The notes: a model not told the origin generated them from the letters alone. 64,000 nucleotides of DNA from Caryophanales bacterium UBA5603 (GCA_002424815.1 DILB01000019.1:35151-99150); one strand, 5' to 3'; counted from the stretch's first letter, positions 7,524 to 16,805 are shown. Translations and numbers: made by a program.

Positions 7524-9308
7524 CTATTTTTTAATCGTCAAAGGTTTAAAATCATTGATTCGTTTAATTGCATTCACATCCACTTTAGGGATGCGATTAA
7601 AAGTCAATAATCCATTTTGTTCTTGAAAGACATCGGTTAGTTGCGTATAACAAAAACCCCTGATACATTCTGAGTTTTGAATAGCATCAATGATCCGTTG
7701 ATACTGTTTTAATAAATCTTCACTGTTACTGACCTCGGTATAACCCCATCCTTCATGCGTGTTTAATGATATACCGCCAAACTCTGTCAAAAGAATCGGT
7801 TCACCTCGATCTTGAAATCCTTGAGCATAGATATTTCTTCCTGCGGGCATTGATTGAATCATCGATTCTCTGGTTTTTAATGTTTTCGCAAATTCGTTTT
7901 GCTTCTTCATTTCATGTTCAGTTCCATGGGCATAATTATGAATTCCACAAAAATCAGTCAATGTCATTTCCCAGCCATCATTACTCGCCACGAGTCGTGT
8001 TTGATCCAAACTTTTCGTGAGGTGATAAAGGGATAACGAATGTGCCTGTTGCTGTAAATCAGTATTAATCATTGGAACCCCCCATGATTCGTTTAAGGGA
8101 ACCCAAGCAACGATGCAAGGATGATTATAATCTCGTTTGATGACTTCGATCCATTCGTTTTCAATCTTTTTGACATAATCACAACTATAATTCGCAGCGT
8201 TCGCCATCTCACCCCAGACGAGAAATCCTAAACGATCAGCGTGATATAAAAATCTTGGATCTGCAACAACTTGATGTTTACGGCACCCATTAAAACCCAT
8301 CTGTTTTGCCAACGTAATATCTAAAACAAAATCTTCATCATTAAGGGCTGTCAATAATCCTTTGGGATAATACCCTTGATCAAGAACTAATTTCTGATAA
8401 TATGGGCGATTATTCAAATAAATGATGCCATCTTTTTGATGGATTTTTCGCATTCCAAAATAACTTTTAACCACATCAAGGATTAAATCTCCGTCTCTCA
8501 GTACCCATTTTATATTAAATAAATACGGATTTTCGGGACTCCAGACTTGTCCAAATTGATGGATATTATGTTTAAATACTTTGCGTTTGAAAATATCAAT
8601 ATGAAACGTTGAATGGCTATTAATCGTCATTTCCTGACGATTGATTAATTGATTATCCATGCCAGTAATGATCATTTCGAGACTTAAATCTTTTTCAACG
8701 GACACAAAAATATCCGCATGTAATATGCCTTTATCAATATCAGGTGTGAGTCTAAATTTATCAATGTGCGCTTCATGAACAAATTCAAGCCAGATGGGTT
8801 GCCAAAGCCCTGAAGTCCTTGGATACCAAATGGATTCATGTTGTTCTTTCCAGTATTGTTTACCTCTGGGAATAAATTCATCTGTTGAAGGATCATAGAC
8901 ATGTAATACCAAATCAACCGATGAATCATTTAAGAAATCTGTGATGTCACAATGAAAACTACTGTGTCCACCGATATGAGTCATAACTTTTTGACCATTG
9001 ACATATATTTCTGTCTCATAGTCGCTCGCACCTATATGTAAAACAACTCGCTTTTTTAGTTGTTCACTTGAAAGAATAAAATGTTGGTAATACCAAATAT
9101 GATCATGAAAGGAAAGATCATGAATGCCAGAAGCTTCACTTTGAAAACAAAAGGGAACTTCAATTGTTTGATTAAAATTGGGATGATCGTACCATCGCTC
9201 TTTGACGCCCACGCCTTTATCATCGAAAGCAAATTGCCAAAGCCCATTTAAACTTTGCCAACTTTCGCGTTCGAAATCAGGACGTGGATATTCAGTTCTT
9301 GATGCCAT
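7524..9308 (-). CDS. Glycoside hydrolase family 2 (beta-glycosidase)
   Basis: The 594-residue enzyme shows the GH2 layout: an N-terminal jelly-roll sugar-binding domain (RESWQSLNGLWQFAFDD at the start), an Ig-like domain, and a C-terminal TIM barrel. The acid/base Glu is in WVPLNESWG (encoded near 8082-8096) and the nucleophile Glu in LLTEFGGI (near 7771-7790). No signal peptide is present, so it acts in the cytoplasm on imported oligosaccharides. GH2 includes beta-galactosidases, glucuronidases and mannosidases; specificity cannot be fixed here, but the GH43 enzyme in the same operon suggests plant-type side-chain glycans. It is last in the LacI-controlled operon, with AGGAGG 6 nt before its ATG. 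Confidence 0.9.
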   Translation of the reverse strand: MASRTEYPRPDFERESWQSLNGLWQFAFDDKGVGVKERWYDHPNFNQTIEVPFCFQSEASGIHDLSFHDHIWYYQHFILSSEQLKKRVVLHIGASDYETEIYVNGQKVMTHIGGHSSFHCDITDFLNDSSVDLVLHVYDPSTDEFIPRGKQYWKEQHESIWYPRTSGLWQPIWLEFVHEAHIDKFRLTPDIDKGILHADIFVSVEKDLSLEMIITGMDNQLINRQEMTINSHSTFHIDIFKRKVFKHNIHQFGQVWSPENPYLFNIKWVLRDGDLILDVVKSYFGMRKIHQKDGIIYLNNRPYYQKLVLDQGYYPKGLLTALNDEDFVLDITLAKQMGFNGCRKHQVVADPRFLYHADRLGFLVWGEMANAANYSCDYVKKIENEWIEVIKRDYNHPCIVAWVPLNESWGVPMINTDLQQQAHSLSLYHLTKSLDQTRLVASNDGWEMTLTDFCGIHNYAHGTEHEMKKQNEFAKTLKTRESMIQSMPAGRNIYAQGFQDRGEPILLTEFGGISLNTHEGWGYTEVSNSEDLLKQYQRIIDAIQNSECIRGFCYTQLTDVFQEQNGLLTFNRIPKVDVNAIKRINDFKPLTIKK

Positions 9309-9317
9309 AAATGCCTC

Positions 9318-10169
9318 CTATTTGATTCCGGTGCGCGACACACCTTCAATAATTTTATCTTGGGTAAAAGCATACACAATCACGACAGGAATGATGGATA
9401 AAATTGCAGCTGCCATCGATAATCCATAATCATAATTATAGGTGCTGGCAATTTTAGAAAGTCCAACAGGAAGTGTTTGCATGGTTACATTTTCACTGGA
9501 CATAACAATTAAGGGCCATAAGTAATCATTCCAACTACCTAAAAAGGCAAATAGTCCGGTGACTAAAAAGGCTGATTTTGCCAGTGGAAGCACAATTCTT
9601 GTGAAAATTCCAAATGCCCCTAATCCATCGATTTTGCCTGAATCAATTAATTCAGAAGGAATGCCTAAAAAGAATTGTCTTAGTAAGAACATCCCAAAAA
9701 CGCCACCTAATCCAGGGATAATCAACGATAACCACGATCCAAACCAGTTAAAATCAATCATCATGGTTATAAGAGGAACTAAATTGATGACGGCTGGAAT
9801 CATCGTTGTGGATAAGACCAACCAAAATAACCGTTCTTTATTTTTCCATTTTAAAACACTAAAAGCATACGCTGCCAAAGATGCGACAATCAAATACAAT
9901 AAAGTATGAGACACGGCAATGATAAAACTATTAAACATCCAACGCATCACCGGCGTATCGATTTTAGTAAATAAATCACGATAACTCTCTAGTGTAAATG
10001 TCTTGGGGATTAATGAAGTTGGATTCATCGCAATATCATTATCTGTTTTTAACGATGTTGCTAATCCCCAAATCAAAGGAATAATCCATAAGAATGATAC
10101 AAATGATAAAATGGCAAAACTAATTCGTTTACGAACCTTCGTTACTGATTTAATGGCCATTTTATTCAC
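9318..10169 (-). CDS. ABC sugar transporter permease, MalG/UgpE type
   Basis: The 283-residue inner-membrane protein has six predicted helices and the permease EAA loop (ELIDSGKIDGLGAFGIFTRIVLPLAKSA, about 180-207), which contacts the ATPase subunit. This is the MalG-like half of a carbohydrate (CUT1) importer. It overlaps the preceding MalF-like gene by 8 bp and ends 9 bp before the GH2 start, so the genes are tightly coupled. No ATPase gene is present in the operon; a shared MsmK-type ATPase encoded elsewhere is likely, as is usual for CUT1 systems. Confidence 0.92.
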   Translation of the reverse strand: MNKMAIKSVTKVRKRISFAILSFVSFLWIIPLIWGLATSLKTDNDIAMNPTSLIPKTFTLESYRDLFTKIDTPVMRWMFNSFIIAVSHTLLYLIVASLAAYAFSVLKWKNKERLFWLVLSTTMIPAVINLVPLITMMIDFNWFGSWLSLIIPGLGGVFGMFLLRQFFLGIPSELIDSGKIDGLGAFGIFTRIVLPLAKSAFLVTGLFAFLGSWNDYLWPLIVMSSENVTMQTLPVGLSKIASTYNYDYGLSMAAAILSIIPVVIVYAFTQDKIIEGVSRTGIK

Positions 10170-11103
10170 CTCGCTTTCTTAAATAGCGAGCTTGAATAAC
10201 TGATAAAACAATCATAATAATTCCCATTGAAACAGCCATAGCCGTCGCAATTCCGGCTCTCGCATTAGCACCGAAAGCCAATCCTCGAATTCGCATCATT
10301 AAAACTGTTGTAGTAAAATTGGGACCGCCATTGGTCAGAAGATCGGGTTGTCCGTAAACATTGAATGATGCTAACATTGTTGTGATTCCGACAATAAACA
10401 TTTGCGGGGCTAACGATGGAATTGTAATAAATCTTAAAGTTTGAAAATAATTGGCACCATCGATGGCTGCTGCTTCATAAAGTGATTTATCAACATTTTT
10501 TAATCCGGCTCCAAATATAACCATGTTCGTTCCCATGGTCCACCAAATCGTTACAATTAAAATCGAAATCCAAGCCCAAGGTTGTTGAATTAAGAACGGT
10601 ATTTCAGCCATGCCTAATTTGGTTAACAGACTATTAATGAATCCACCATTATTATAGAATTGCCATTTCCATACTAAAATAACAGCTGAAATGGATAAGA
10701 CCGTCGGCATAAACAAAATCGTTCGAAAAACACGGAACCCTCTCGGTTCTAAATCAATCAATATCGCTAAAAATAACGGAACTGAAATCAATAAAGGCAC
10801 CGAACAAATCACAAAGATTAACGTGTTTTTTAATCCGCTCCAAAAATAGGTATAAAAAATGGATGAGGTATCAAACCAAATGCGATAATAATTATTAAAG
10901 CCTACAAAAGTGGTTTGTTCCGGATAAAAGAGATTCCAATCGAAAAAACTGATCACAATGCCATAGATGAACGGAATGATGAAAAAAATCGAAAAAATCG
11001 TCAAATAAGGAATTAAAAATACTAACGGTGTTAATCCCTTTTTCAGTTTTTGTACAAATTGAGAAGGACGTTTAGCAGGAACTGTTAATGAAGAATCATT
11101 CAT
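10162..11103 (-). CDS. ABC sugar transporter permease, MalF/UgpA type
   Basis: The 313-residue protein has an N-terminal cytoplasmic lead, six predicted helices, and an EAA loop (SLYEAAAIDGANYFQTLRFITIPSLAP, about 204-230). It pairs with the MalG-like permease to form the channel of a CUT1 carbohydrate importer. It lies 11 bp downstream of the binding-protein gene and overlaps the next permease gene, the standard binding protein-MalF-MalG order. The likely cargo is an oligosaccharide released by the GH43 lipoprotein. Confidence 0.92.
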   Translation of the reverse strand: MNDSSLTVPAKRPSQFVQKLKKGLTPLVFLIPYLTIFSIFFIIPFIYGIVISFFDWNLFYPEQTTFVGFNNYYRIWFDTSSIFYTYFWSGLKNTLIFVICSVPLLISVPLFLAILIDLEPRGFRVFRTILFMPTVLSISAVILVWKWQFYNNGGFINSLLTKLGMAEIPFLIQQPWAWISILIVTIWWTMGTNMVIFGAGLKNVDKSLYEAAAIDGANYFQTLRFITIPSLAPQMFIVGITTMLASFNVYGQPDLLTNGGPNFTTTVLMMRIRGLAFGANARAGIATAMAVSMGIIMIVLSVIQARYLRKRGE

Positions 11104-11114
11104 AGCTTCTCCTT

Positions 11115-12440
11115 TTATCTTGTTTTGGCTTCAGCAATCAATTGCAACGCTTCCGTCACAGCCGCTTGAAATAATGTATCTTCATTGTAATTAGCATTTA
11201 GCAAAGCAGCTGTTACTCTTGAATAAATAGGGGAATAAGCTTCATGGTAATAAGGAGAACGTTCAGCAACTCTAAAATACTCAACATTACCAAAACCAGG
11301 ATGATATTGAAGTGCAGCATATTCAGACGTGGCTCTAGCAATATTGGAAGCAGGAATTTGTCCGGCCGCGGCCCAAATATAACTATGATCTCCCAAATAT
11401 TTCACAAACGTCATGATGGCTGTTTTCTTAGCATCAGAGACCGTTTTTGTCGTTTTTGGAATAACAAAAGTGTGAGAACGAGCGGCTATGTAGTTTGAAT
11501 ATTCAGCCCCATCCGAATTAAACATATTTGACATCGGAAAAACGCCAAAATTAACGCCGGACTCAATGATGCTATTGAGCATCCATGAACCTTGAATATG
11601 GAATAAAGCTTGTCCTGTTTGAAAATAAAATAAATCTTGGTCTACTGACAAGTTCAGGGGCGATATTTTTTCAACGTGAATTAAATTAGCAACGCTTCTT
11701 AAAGCCGTTTTTCCAGCAACACTATCATAAGCGGGATTCAGATCTTGATCTATTTCATCGCCATTGTTTTGATATAAAGCCGTTGTAAAGATCCATTCTG
11801 AGGGCCACACGGAAGAAATAGGTAATCCCCACACTGTTTTACCTTCTAATAATTCACCGGCTTGAACCGTTTTTGCGGCTGCTATTAATTGAGCTCTCGT
11901 CGTTGGAACAGCTAAAGAATATTTATTTAACAACGTTTTATTATAATAGATTCCGACGACATGAATATCTAAAGGAATCCCATATAATTTGTTTTCAAAG
12001 TAAAGTGATTCGACAACATCAGTGATGTAATCGGCGGGATTGATATCTACTTTTGATGTTTCAATGTATGCATCGATGGGAACAATAATACCAGAATTGG
12101 CATAACTTTGAACTAAGTAGGAATGCATAATAGCAACATCAGGTCCTTTTCCCATCGGAACCAGTAAATTTAAATTCGTGTAATAATCGACTTCATTGGT
12201 ATAAGTTTCGGAAACTTCAATGACACCTTGATGCGCAGCGTTGAACTGCGATACTAATTGGCGCATGACGGTTCCATCTGCACCTGTTAATGGGTTCCAA
12301 TAACTTAAGGTAATCTTCCCAACCGATTGTGTATCAGTTCCATCAGTTGTCGTGGTCGTTGTTCCCCCATTAAATCGATTACAAGCCGTAAAACTGAAGG
12401 ACAAAATTATCATTAACGCAATAAGCAAACTTTTTTTCAT
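11115..12440 (-). CDS. Sugar ABC transporter solute-binding lipoprotein
   Basis: The start is set at 12440, where MKKSLLIALMIILSFSFTAC follows AGGAGA; the longer frame upstream runs through an intergenic hairpin and is not credible. The product is 441 residues: a lipoprotein signal peptide with the lipobox Cys at residue 20, a linker with six consecutive Thr, then a type I solute-binding domain (SYWNPLTGADGTVMRQLVSQFNAAH; GQALFHIQGSWML). It captures oligosaccharide outside the membrane and delivers it to the two permeases encoded next. The poly-Thr linker is shared with the two upstream lipoproteins. Confidence 0.9.
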   Translation of the reverse strand: MKKSLLIALMIILSFSFTACNRFNGGTTTTTTDGTDTQSVGKITLSYWNPLTGADGTVMRQLVSQFNAAHQGVIEVSETYTNEVDYYTNLNLLVPMGKGPDVAIMHSYLVQSYANSGIIVPIDAYIETSKVDINPADYITDVVESLYFENKLYGIPLDIHVVGIYYNKTLLNKYSLAVPTTRAQLIAAAKTVQAGELLEGKTVWGLPISSVWPSEWIFTTALYQNNGDEIDQDLNPAYDSVAGKTALRSVANLIHVEKISPLNLSVDQDLFYFQTGQALFHIQGSWMLNSIIESGVNFGVFPMSNMFNSDGAEYSNYIAARSHTFVIPKTTKTVSDAKKTAIMTFVKYLGDHSYIWAAAGQIPASNIARATSEYAALQYHPGFGNVEYFRVAERSPYYHEAYSPIYSRVTAALLNANYNEDTLFQAAVTEALQLIAEAKTR

Positions 12441-12460
12441 TTTAATCTCTCCTAGGGAAG

Positions 12461-12488
12461 TGGACCGAAATGCAATCACTTCGGTCCA
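12461..12488 (-). other. Intergenic hairpin without U-run between GH43 and binding-protein genes
   Basis: A 9-bp perfect stem (TGGACCGAA at 12461-12469 with 12480-12488) and 10-nt loop sits between the GH43 stop and the binding-protein RBS. No U-run follows on the minus strand, so it looks like an mRNA processing or stability element rather than a terminator. Confidence 0.5.
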
Positions 12489-12501
12489 ATCCATTATTAA
12501 T

Positions 12502-13620
12502 TTAGGTACTAGGTGCAATTGTTAGTCGATTGGAGGGCATCGCGCCAAATACACGGGGCCATCCTGATTCATTCCAAACTAGTTTATCAATCATTAAACT
12601 TCTTCTTGGCGTGTTACCTAGATTGGCGGGTTCACTCATGTCAAAAGCATGATAAACGAGCCAATAATCGCCATTTTTATCTTGTATGATTGAATTATGA
12701 CCGGGTCCTGCAAAATAAGAGGAACCGATTAATACTTGATACCCGCGGTTACCTGCAAGCATACTCCGCCCTAAATCATCATAATAAACACCGAGAGGTG
12801 TGTCTGAACGTGCCACTTTGACATTATAAGAAGAGTTATGACCGTCGCAACAAGTTCCACTCGATAAAAACAGATAATATAAACCATTTATTTTAATGAG
12901 ATAAGCGGCTTCATAAGTTGATCCATTCCATTGTGTCGATGTATCATAACCTGCTAATCTAACTTTCGTATTAATGGCATTACTTCCATCTTTCAAAGCC
13001 AGACCATCCACGGTTAATTCTAATCCATAGATGCCTCGGAAACTTCCCCAAATCATGTAGACTTTCTCATCATCATCAACAAAAACACTGGGGTCAATCG
13101 AATTATTTACACCGATGGAATTTGAGTCGAATAATTTTCCATGGTCCGTCCAAGGACCGAGAGGATGCGACGCGGTGGCGACCCCAATGCCAGGATTGGG
13201 ATCACCCCACGTTGAAAGCGAGTAATATAGATTGTACGTTTCTCCAATTTTGACGATGTCAGGTGCCCACAATCCTGCATTTGGTGTTCCCCATATCGGT
13301 CGTGTGGCCATGGTGAAAACACTTCCGGCATACTCCCAGTTAACGAGATCTAAAGATCTGAGAATCGGAATGTATTTTGTTGAATACGTGTCTCCCCACA
13401 ATCCATAATCTTGGGTTCCAAAGACATAATAATAGCCATCTGCATCCAAAATAATTGCTGGATCAGCGAGAACCGGTTCGAACACAGGATTTAAGTATTC
13501 CAGTTGGGTTGTAAGTGATGTCGTCGTGGTGGTCGTTGTGGTTTCTGTATCGTTCACACAGGCTGCGACAGATAGCGATAAAAGCATTATTGATAGCACC
13601 GAAAATAATCGTCTCATCAT
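12502..13620 (-). CDS. Lipoprotein glycoside hydrolase family 43 (arabinanase/arabinosidase-like)
   Basis: This is a 372-residue surface enzyme. A lipoprotein signal peptide ends in the lipobox Cys of LSVAAC (residue 21), followed by an eight-Thr spacer and a five-bladed propeller catalytic domain. GH43 motifs are seen in order: the base Asp in VLADPAIILDADGYYYVFGT, the pKa-modulating Asp in IDPSVFVDDD, and the acid Glu in NGSTYEAAYLIK. The sequence WAPDIVKIGETYNLYYS resembles endo-1,5-alpha-L-arabinanases, but GH43 also includes xylosidases. It lies 4 bp after the CBM lipoprotein gene; no clear SD is visible, so it may rely on translational coupling. It would trim glycans at the cell surface for the ABC importer. 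Confidence 0.88.
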   Translation of the reverse strand: MMRRLFSVLSIMLLSLSVAACVNDTETTTTTTTTSLTTQLEYLNPVFEPVLADPAIILDADGYYYVFGTQDYGLWGDTYSTKYIPILRSLDLVNWEYAGSVFTMATRPIWGTPNAGLWAPDIVKIGETYNLYYSLSTWGDPNPGIGVATASHPLGPWTDHGKLFDSNSIGVNNSIDPSVFVDDDEKVYMIWGSFRGIYGLELTVDGLALKDGSNAINTKVRLAGYDTSTQWNGSTYEAAYLIKINGLYYLFLSSGTCCDGHNSSYNVKVARSDTPLGVYYDDLGRSMLAGNRGYQVLIGSSYFAGPGHNSIIQDKNGDYWLVYHAFDMSEPANLGNTPRRSLMIDKLVWNESGWPRVFGAMPSNRLTIAPST

Positions 13621-13624
13621 TGCT

Positions 13625-15628
13625 TTATTCAGCGACGTTTGTTACGTCTGTAATCCGGAAATAATCTACTGTGATAATTTGAGCCAAATCTTTAGCAGCC
13701 GAATCCCCAAACATAATAACAAATTTAGCGTTGGTCGTTGCGGTTTCAGCCGTGATGGTGACAGTATAAGTCAATAATTGATACGTATCTGCTTCAAGAA
13801 CAAATTCAGTATTTGCGCCCGTAGCAATACCGGCGTAACCTCTGTTGACATCTTCAATCCAAACACGAATTGTTCTTGCAATCGAACTCTTTAAATATAC
13901 TTCGATTTTATAAGTATGTCCTGCAACAAGTTCAGAACCACTGGATTGATATAATTGATTGTTCCATGGATCATTTCCAACAACTTTTCCTTCAGATCCA
14001 GCAGCCACAAATGTCACAACGACTTTGCCATCAACGATTTGACCAGAGATATTATCATATTTCCATGGATCATTTGTTGTGTCAAATTCTTCATTGAAAG
14101 CATCGTATTTGTAAACTGTAAACTTGTCAACTGTAACGGTGATATTATTTTCTGTAAAGCCATCGACATTACCGAGTAACAAACCGATTTTTGCATTGGT
14201 ATAATCTTTATCTGCCGTAAATTCAACCTCATAAGTCACCCAATCCGTCCCAACTGAAACGGCATCTAAAGCCGGTGCAATCGCTTTAAAGTTATCTGAT
14301 GGATCAACGATTTCAACCGTTACTTTACGGGTTGCGGAAGCTTTTAGCGTAATGGTTACAACATATGTTTCGCCAGCACGGAAGGTTGAATTGGCTTGTT
14401 GTAATTGAATGTGCCATCCAGCGGTACTAACGTTTGTGACAAGGATTGAAACGGTACCATCATTATTAGCTGTAAATGTTGCTGCCCCAGTACCATTTGT
14501 TTGATTGACATCTTGTGTCCATCCGGTCAAACCATTGGTGAACAAACCATTAACCGGTTGATATTCGTGGTCTTTCGCTAAAGCGATGTTAACTTTACGG
14601 TTATAAAAAGAGAAAGAACCATCCGTTAAAGTCACCATATAAGTCACATAATAAGTACTTGGAACTTCTACTTCGCTAGGAATAACGCCCACAACAGTAA
14701 TCAATGAAGTAACGTTATTAGAAGCACTATCAAGAGCAGTAACGCCAGTCAAAGGATTAAAAGTGATATCGCCGCTAAAGGCGTTAACATCTTCAACACC
14801 GCTGAAAGTCACATTTTGTGCTGCCGTAACAATTTCAACTTTTAAATCATCAATAACAACCACATGATTTCCACTAGCAATGGCATCGGTAGGTAATTGG
14901 TGTCCTAAATAAACGACCACTTTAATATTGGTATAATCCGCAGCGGCAGTATAATAAATCGTGTAAGTTTTAGTCGTTTCATCGAGTGCCATGGTTTGGA
15001 AACCAGGATTCAACATGGCATATCCACCATTGACATCTTCAAAACCAGCCGATAAAGAATGGCCTTGAGTACTGCTTGCTTTCAAAGAAAGTTTATAAGT
15101 GACACCTTCTTGGAAAATCATGTTTTGTTGATTTAATTGAATTCCCCACCAAGAGTTACCAGAATTTGTAATCGTTACTTGGGCTTTTTCGCCAACATAA
15201 CTTAAAGTAGCGGCACCACCGGGTGTATCTAAATTCCAAGCAAAACCTGAAATTGCGAAATCGCCGTTGGCAACATTATGCGCAATTGTCACGGTGAAAT
15301 TCTTTGTTTTTGTTGAAGTGACACCTGTTGAATTTGTAACTGAGTATGTCACAACATATCCACCAGCTAACGATGAAGTAAATCCGTCATCATCACTCAC
15401 TGTAATGCTTGCAGTGATATTACCGTCGATGGAGTCCGATGCAGTTACGCCTTCCAAAAGGTTGACAACGTCGCCTCTTACGACGGTTTTATCCGCAACG
15501 CCACCCCAGGTGATGACACCCACGGGTGCTTGTGTGGTCGTCGTCGTGGTTGTCGTTGTTACTTGCGTACAACCTACAAATGCTAAAAACAAACCCATAA
15601 CTAATGCAAAACTAAATATTTTTTTCAT
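13625..15628 (-). CDS. Surface lipoprotein with Ig-like and three CBM4/9-like modules, no catalytic domain
   Basis: The 667-residue product has a lipobox Cys at residue 20 (FVGC), nine consecutive Thr, then an Ig-like DUF5011-type domain (about 35-115), a jelly-roll carbohydrate-binding module (about 116-268), a second Ig-like domain (about 272-355), and two further binding modules (about 360-510 and 513-667). Each module repeats the pattern NGDF or NEEF, W-x-IQL or NQLY, and Y-x-(V/I)-x-(L/V)-K-(A/S)-S. No hydrolase motif was seen. It is the first gene of the operon and probably tethers polysaccharide near the GH43 enzyme. Confidence 0.8.
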   Translation of the reverse strand: MKKIFSFALVMGLFLAFVGCTQVTTTTTTTTTQAPVGVITWGGVADKTVVRGDVVNLLEGVTASDSIDGNITASITVSDDDGFTSSLAGGYVVTYSVTNSTGVTSTKTKNFTVTIAHNVANGDFAISGFAWNLDTPGGAATLSYVGEKAQVTITNSGNSWWGIQLNQQNMIFQEGVTYKLSLKASSTQGHSLSAGFEDVNGGYAMLNPGFQTMALDETTKTYTIYYTAAADYTNIKVVVYLGHQLPTDAIASGNHVVVIDDLKVEIVTAAQNVTFSGVEDVNAFSGDITFNPLTGVTALDSASNNVTSLITVVGVIPSEVEVPSTYYVTYMVTLTDGSFSFYNRKVNIALAKDHEYQPVNGLFTNGLTGWTQDVNQTNGTGAATFTANNDGTVSILVTNVSTAGWHIQLQQANSTFRAGETYVVTITLKASATRKVTVEIVDPSDNFKAIAPALDAVSVGTDWVTYEVEFTADKDYTNAKIGLLLGNVDGFTENNITVTVDKFTVYKYDAFNEEFDTTNDPWKYDNISGQIVDGKVVVTFVAAGSEGKVVGNDPWNNQLYQSSGSELVAGHTYKIEVYLKSSIARTIRVWIEDVNRGYAGIATGANTEFVLEADTYQLLTYTVTITAETATTNAKFVIMFGDSAAKDLAQIITVDYFRITDVTNVAE

Positions 15629-15664
15629 GACTTTCTCCTTTTTTTTATATATATATTTATCCTA

Positions 15665-15701
15665 ATTATAAGGATTCAATATTCTACATTATCGTTAATG
15701 T
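15665..15701 (-). promoter_or_regulatory. Glycan operon promoter with LacI-type operator
   Basis: A perfect TATAAT (minus strand, 15670-15665) lies 36 nt upstream of the CBM lipoprotein start codon. The -35 position is covered by ACATTATCGTTAATGT (15686-15701), an imperfect palindrome with the central CG typical of LacI-family operators. The identical 16-mer occurs in the promoter of the adjacent lacI-type gene. Confidence 0.7.
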
Positions 15702-15714
15702 AATTAATTTATCA

Positions 15715-15734
15715 GGGAACTATTATAAGTTCCC
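15715..15734 (-). terminator. Possible weak terminator of the lacI-type gene
   Basis: A 7-bp stem (GGGAACT at 15715-15721 with 15728-15734) lies just past the regulator's stop codon. It is followed on the minus strand only by AT-rich sequence, not a clean U-run, so termination is uncertain. Confidence 0.35.
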
Positions 15735-15754
15735 TATCTTGATGAAGAAATCGA

Positions 15755-16747
15755 TTAAGTTGTCTCGCCGTTAATCAAAACAATATCATAATCAATAAAA
15801 CGAGTTTCGTGATGTTCAACGGAAGAATCGAGGCGATGTAGCAGCATGGAAATGGTCGTATCGATAATCAAATCTTTATCTGATGCAATGGTGGTGAGTC
15901 GAACCGGTAGAATCAAATCGTTTTGCAAATCATCGAATCCAGCAAGCATGATATCTTGTGGGACATGAAGTCCTTTATCTTTTAAGATAGTGATGGCTTC
16001 TAACGCCATCATATCGTTAAAACAAAAAATAGCATCAACGTGATTATCGAGTAATATTTGCAAGTCTTCTCGAACCGAATTAGACGCAACATAACGGAAG
16101 TTTTCTACTTTTATCGACATATTATAATCTTTTAAACTTTGCTTAAGACCATTGAGTCGGCGTTTCGAACATTCAACCCCTAAAGGCGCACCGAGATAGC
16201 CGACATTTTTAGCGTTTTTAGAATGAAAGAGTTTGCCAATTTCATATCCCCCTCTAAAGTCATCGGTTGAGACTGAATCAATGGAAAGTTTCGTATTTTT
16301 TCGTCCGACTAAAACAATCGGAATCTGGTTCTTTTCAACGATATTTAAAACTTCATTTGAAGGCTCAAGAAATGTGATAATACCATCTACTTTTCTTGAT
16401 ACAATGGGTGCTAATGATTCAATTTCAAAACGACCATCCATTCCGGCAAATATCATGGTCGCATATCCAAGAGGATCTAGGCGTTTATGGATCTTATCAG
16501 CCATAATCATGAAATAAGGATTCATCAAATTATCAAAGATAATTGCAATCGTTCTTGAAGAACCATTGCGTAAGGATGATGCAATAGAATTAGGAATATA
16601 ACCCATTTCATCGGCCGTACGTTTCACTAACATTTTTGTTTCAAAACCAATATCACTCTTATCACGTAAGGCTCTTGAGACTGTATTGACCGTTAAATCG
16701 AGACGCATAGCGATATCAATTAAGCGGACGTTTTGGTTTGAACTCAT
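15755..16747 (-). CDS. LacI-family transcriptional regulator
   Basis: The start is set at 16747 (MSSNQNVRL) because GGAG lies 7 nt upstream and the helix-turn-helix then falls at the N-terminus; a longer frame adds 30 implausible residues. The 330-residue protein has a LacI HTH (VRLIDIAMRLDLTVNTVSRALRD), the hinge helix region, and a periplasmic-binding-protein-like sensor domain (IAIIFDNLMNPYFMIMADKI through IMLAGFDDL). It should repress the downstream glycan operon and itself through two identical operators, and be released by a sugar ligand. The ligand cannot be read from the sequence. Confidence 0.9.
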   Translation of the reverse strand: MSSNQNVRLIDIAMRLDLTVNTVSRALRDKSDIGFETKMLVKRTADEMGYIPNSIASSLRNGSSRTIAIIFDNLMNPYFMIMADKIHKRLDPLGYATMIFAGMDGRFEIESLAPIVSRKVDGIITFLEPSNEVLNIVEKNQIPIVLVGRKNTKLSIDSVSTDDFRGGYEIGKLFHSKNAKNVGYLGAPLGVECSKRRLNGLKQSLKDYNMSIKVENFRYVASNSVREDLQILLDNHVDAIFCFNDMMALEAITILKDKGLHVPQDIMLAGFDDLQNDLILPVRLTTIASDKDLIIDTTISMLLHRLDSSVEHHETRFIDYDIVLINGETT

Positions 16748-16784
16748 GCTTCCACTCCATTTCAAGAAAAAATTGTCATAATTA

Positions 16785-16798
16785 TGAAAGCGTTTTAT
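16785..16798. promoter_or_regulatory. Possible catabolite-responsive (cre-like) element
   Basis: TGAAAGCGTTTTAT matches 12 of 14 positions of the Firmicutes cre consensus TGWNANCGNTNWCA. It lies in the 5' leader of the lacI-type gene, a sensible place for CcpA repression. No CcpA gene is seen in the window, so this is tentative. Confidence 0.35.
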
Positions 16799-16805
16799 AT
16801 TTTCA

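Noticed and set aside
12441..12518. N-terminal extension of the sugar-binding protein
   Set aside because: The extension runs through the intergenic hairpin and the GH43 stop region; the lipoprotein signal peptide and SD begin at 12440.
15267..15665. Plus-strand frame with a poly-Val run opposite the CBM lipoprotein
   Set aside because: It is the antisense of the signal peptide and poly-Thr codons, has no SD, and overlaps a well-supported gene.
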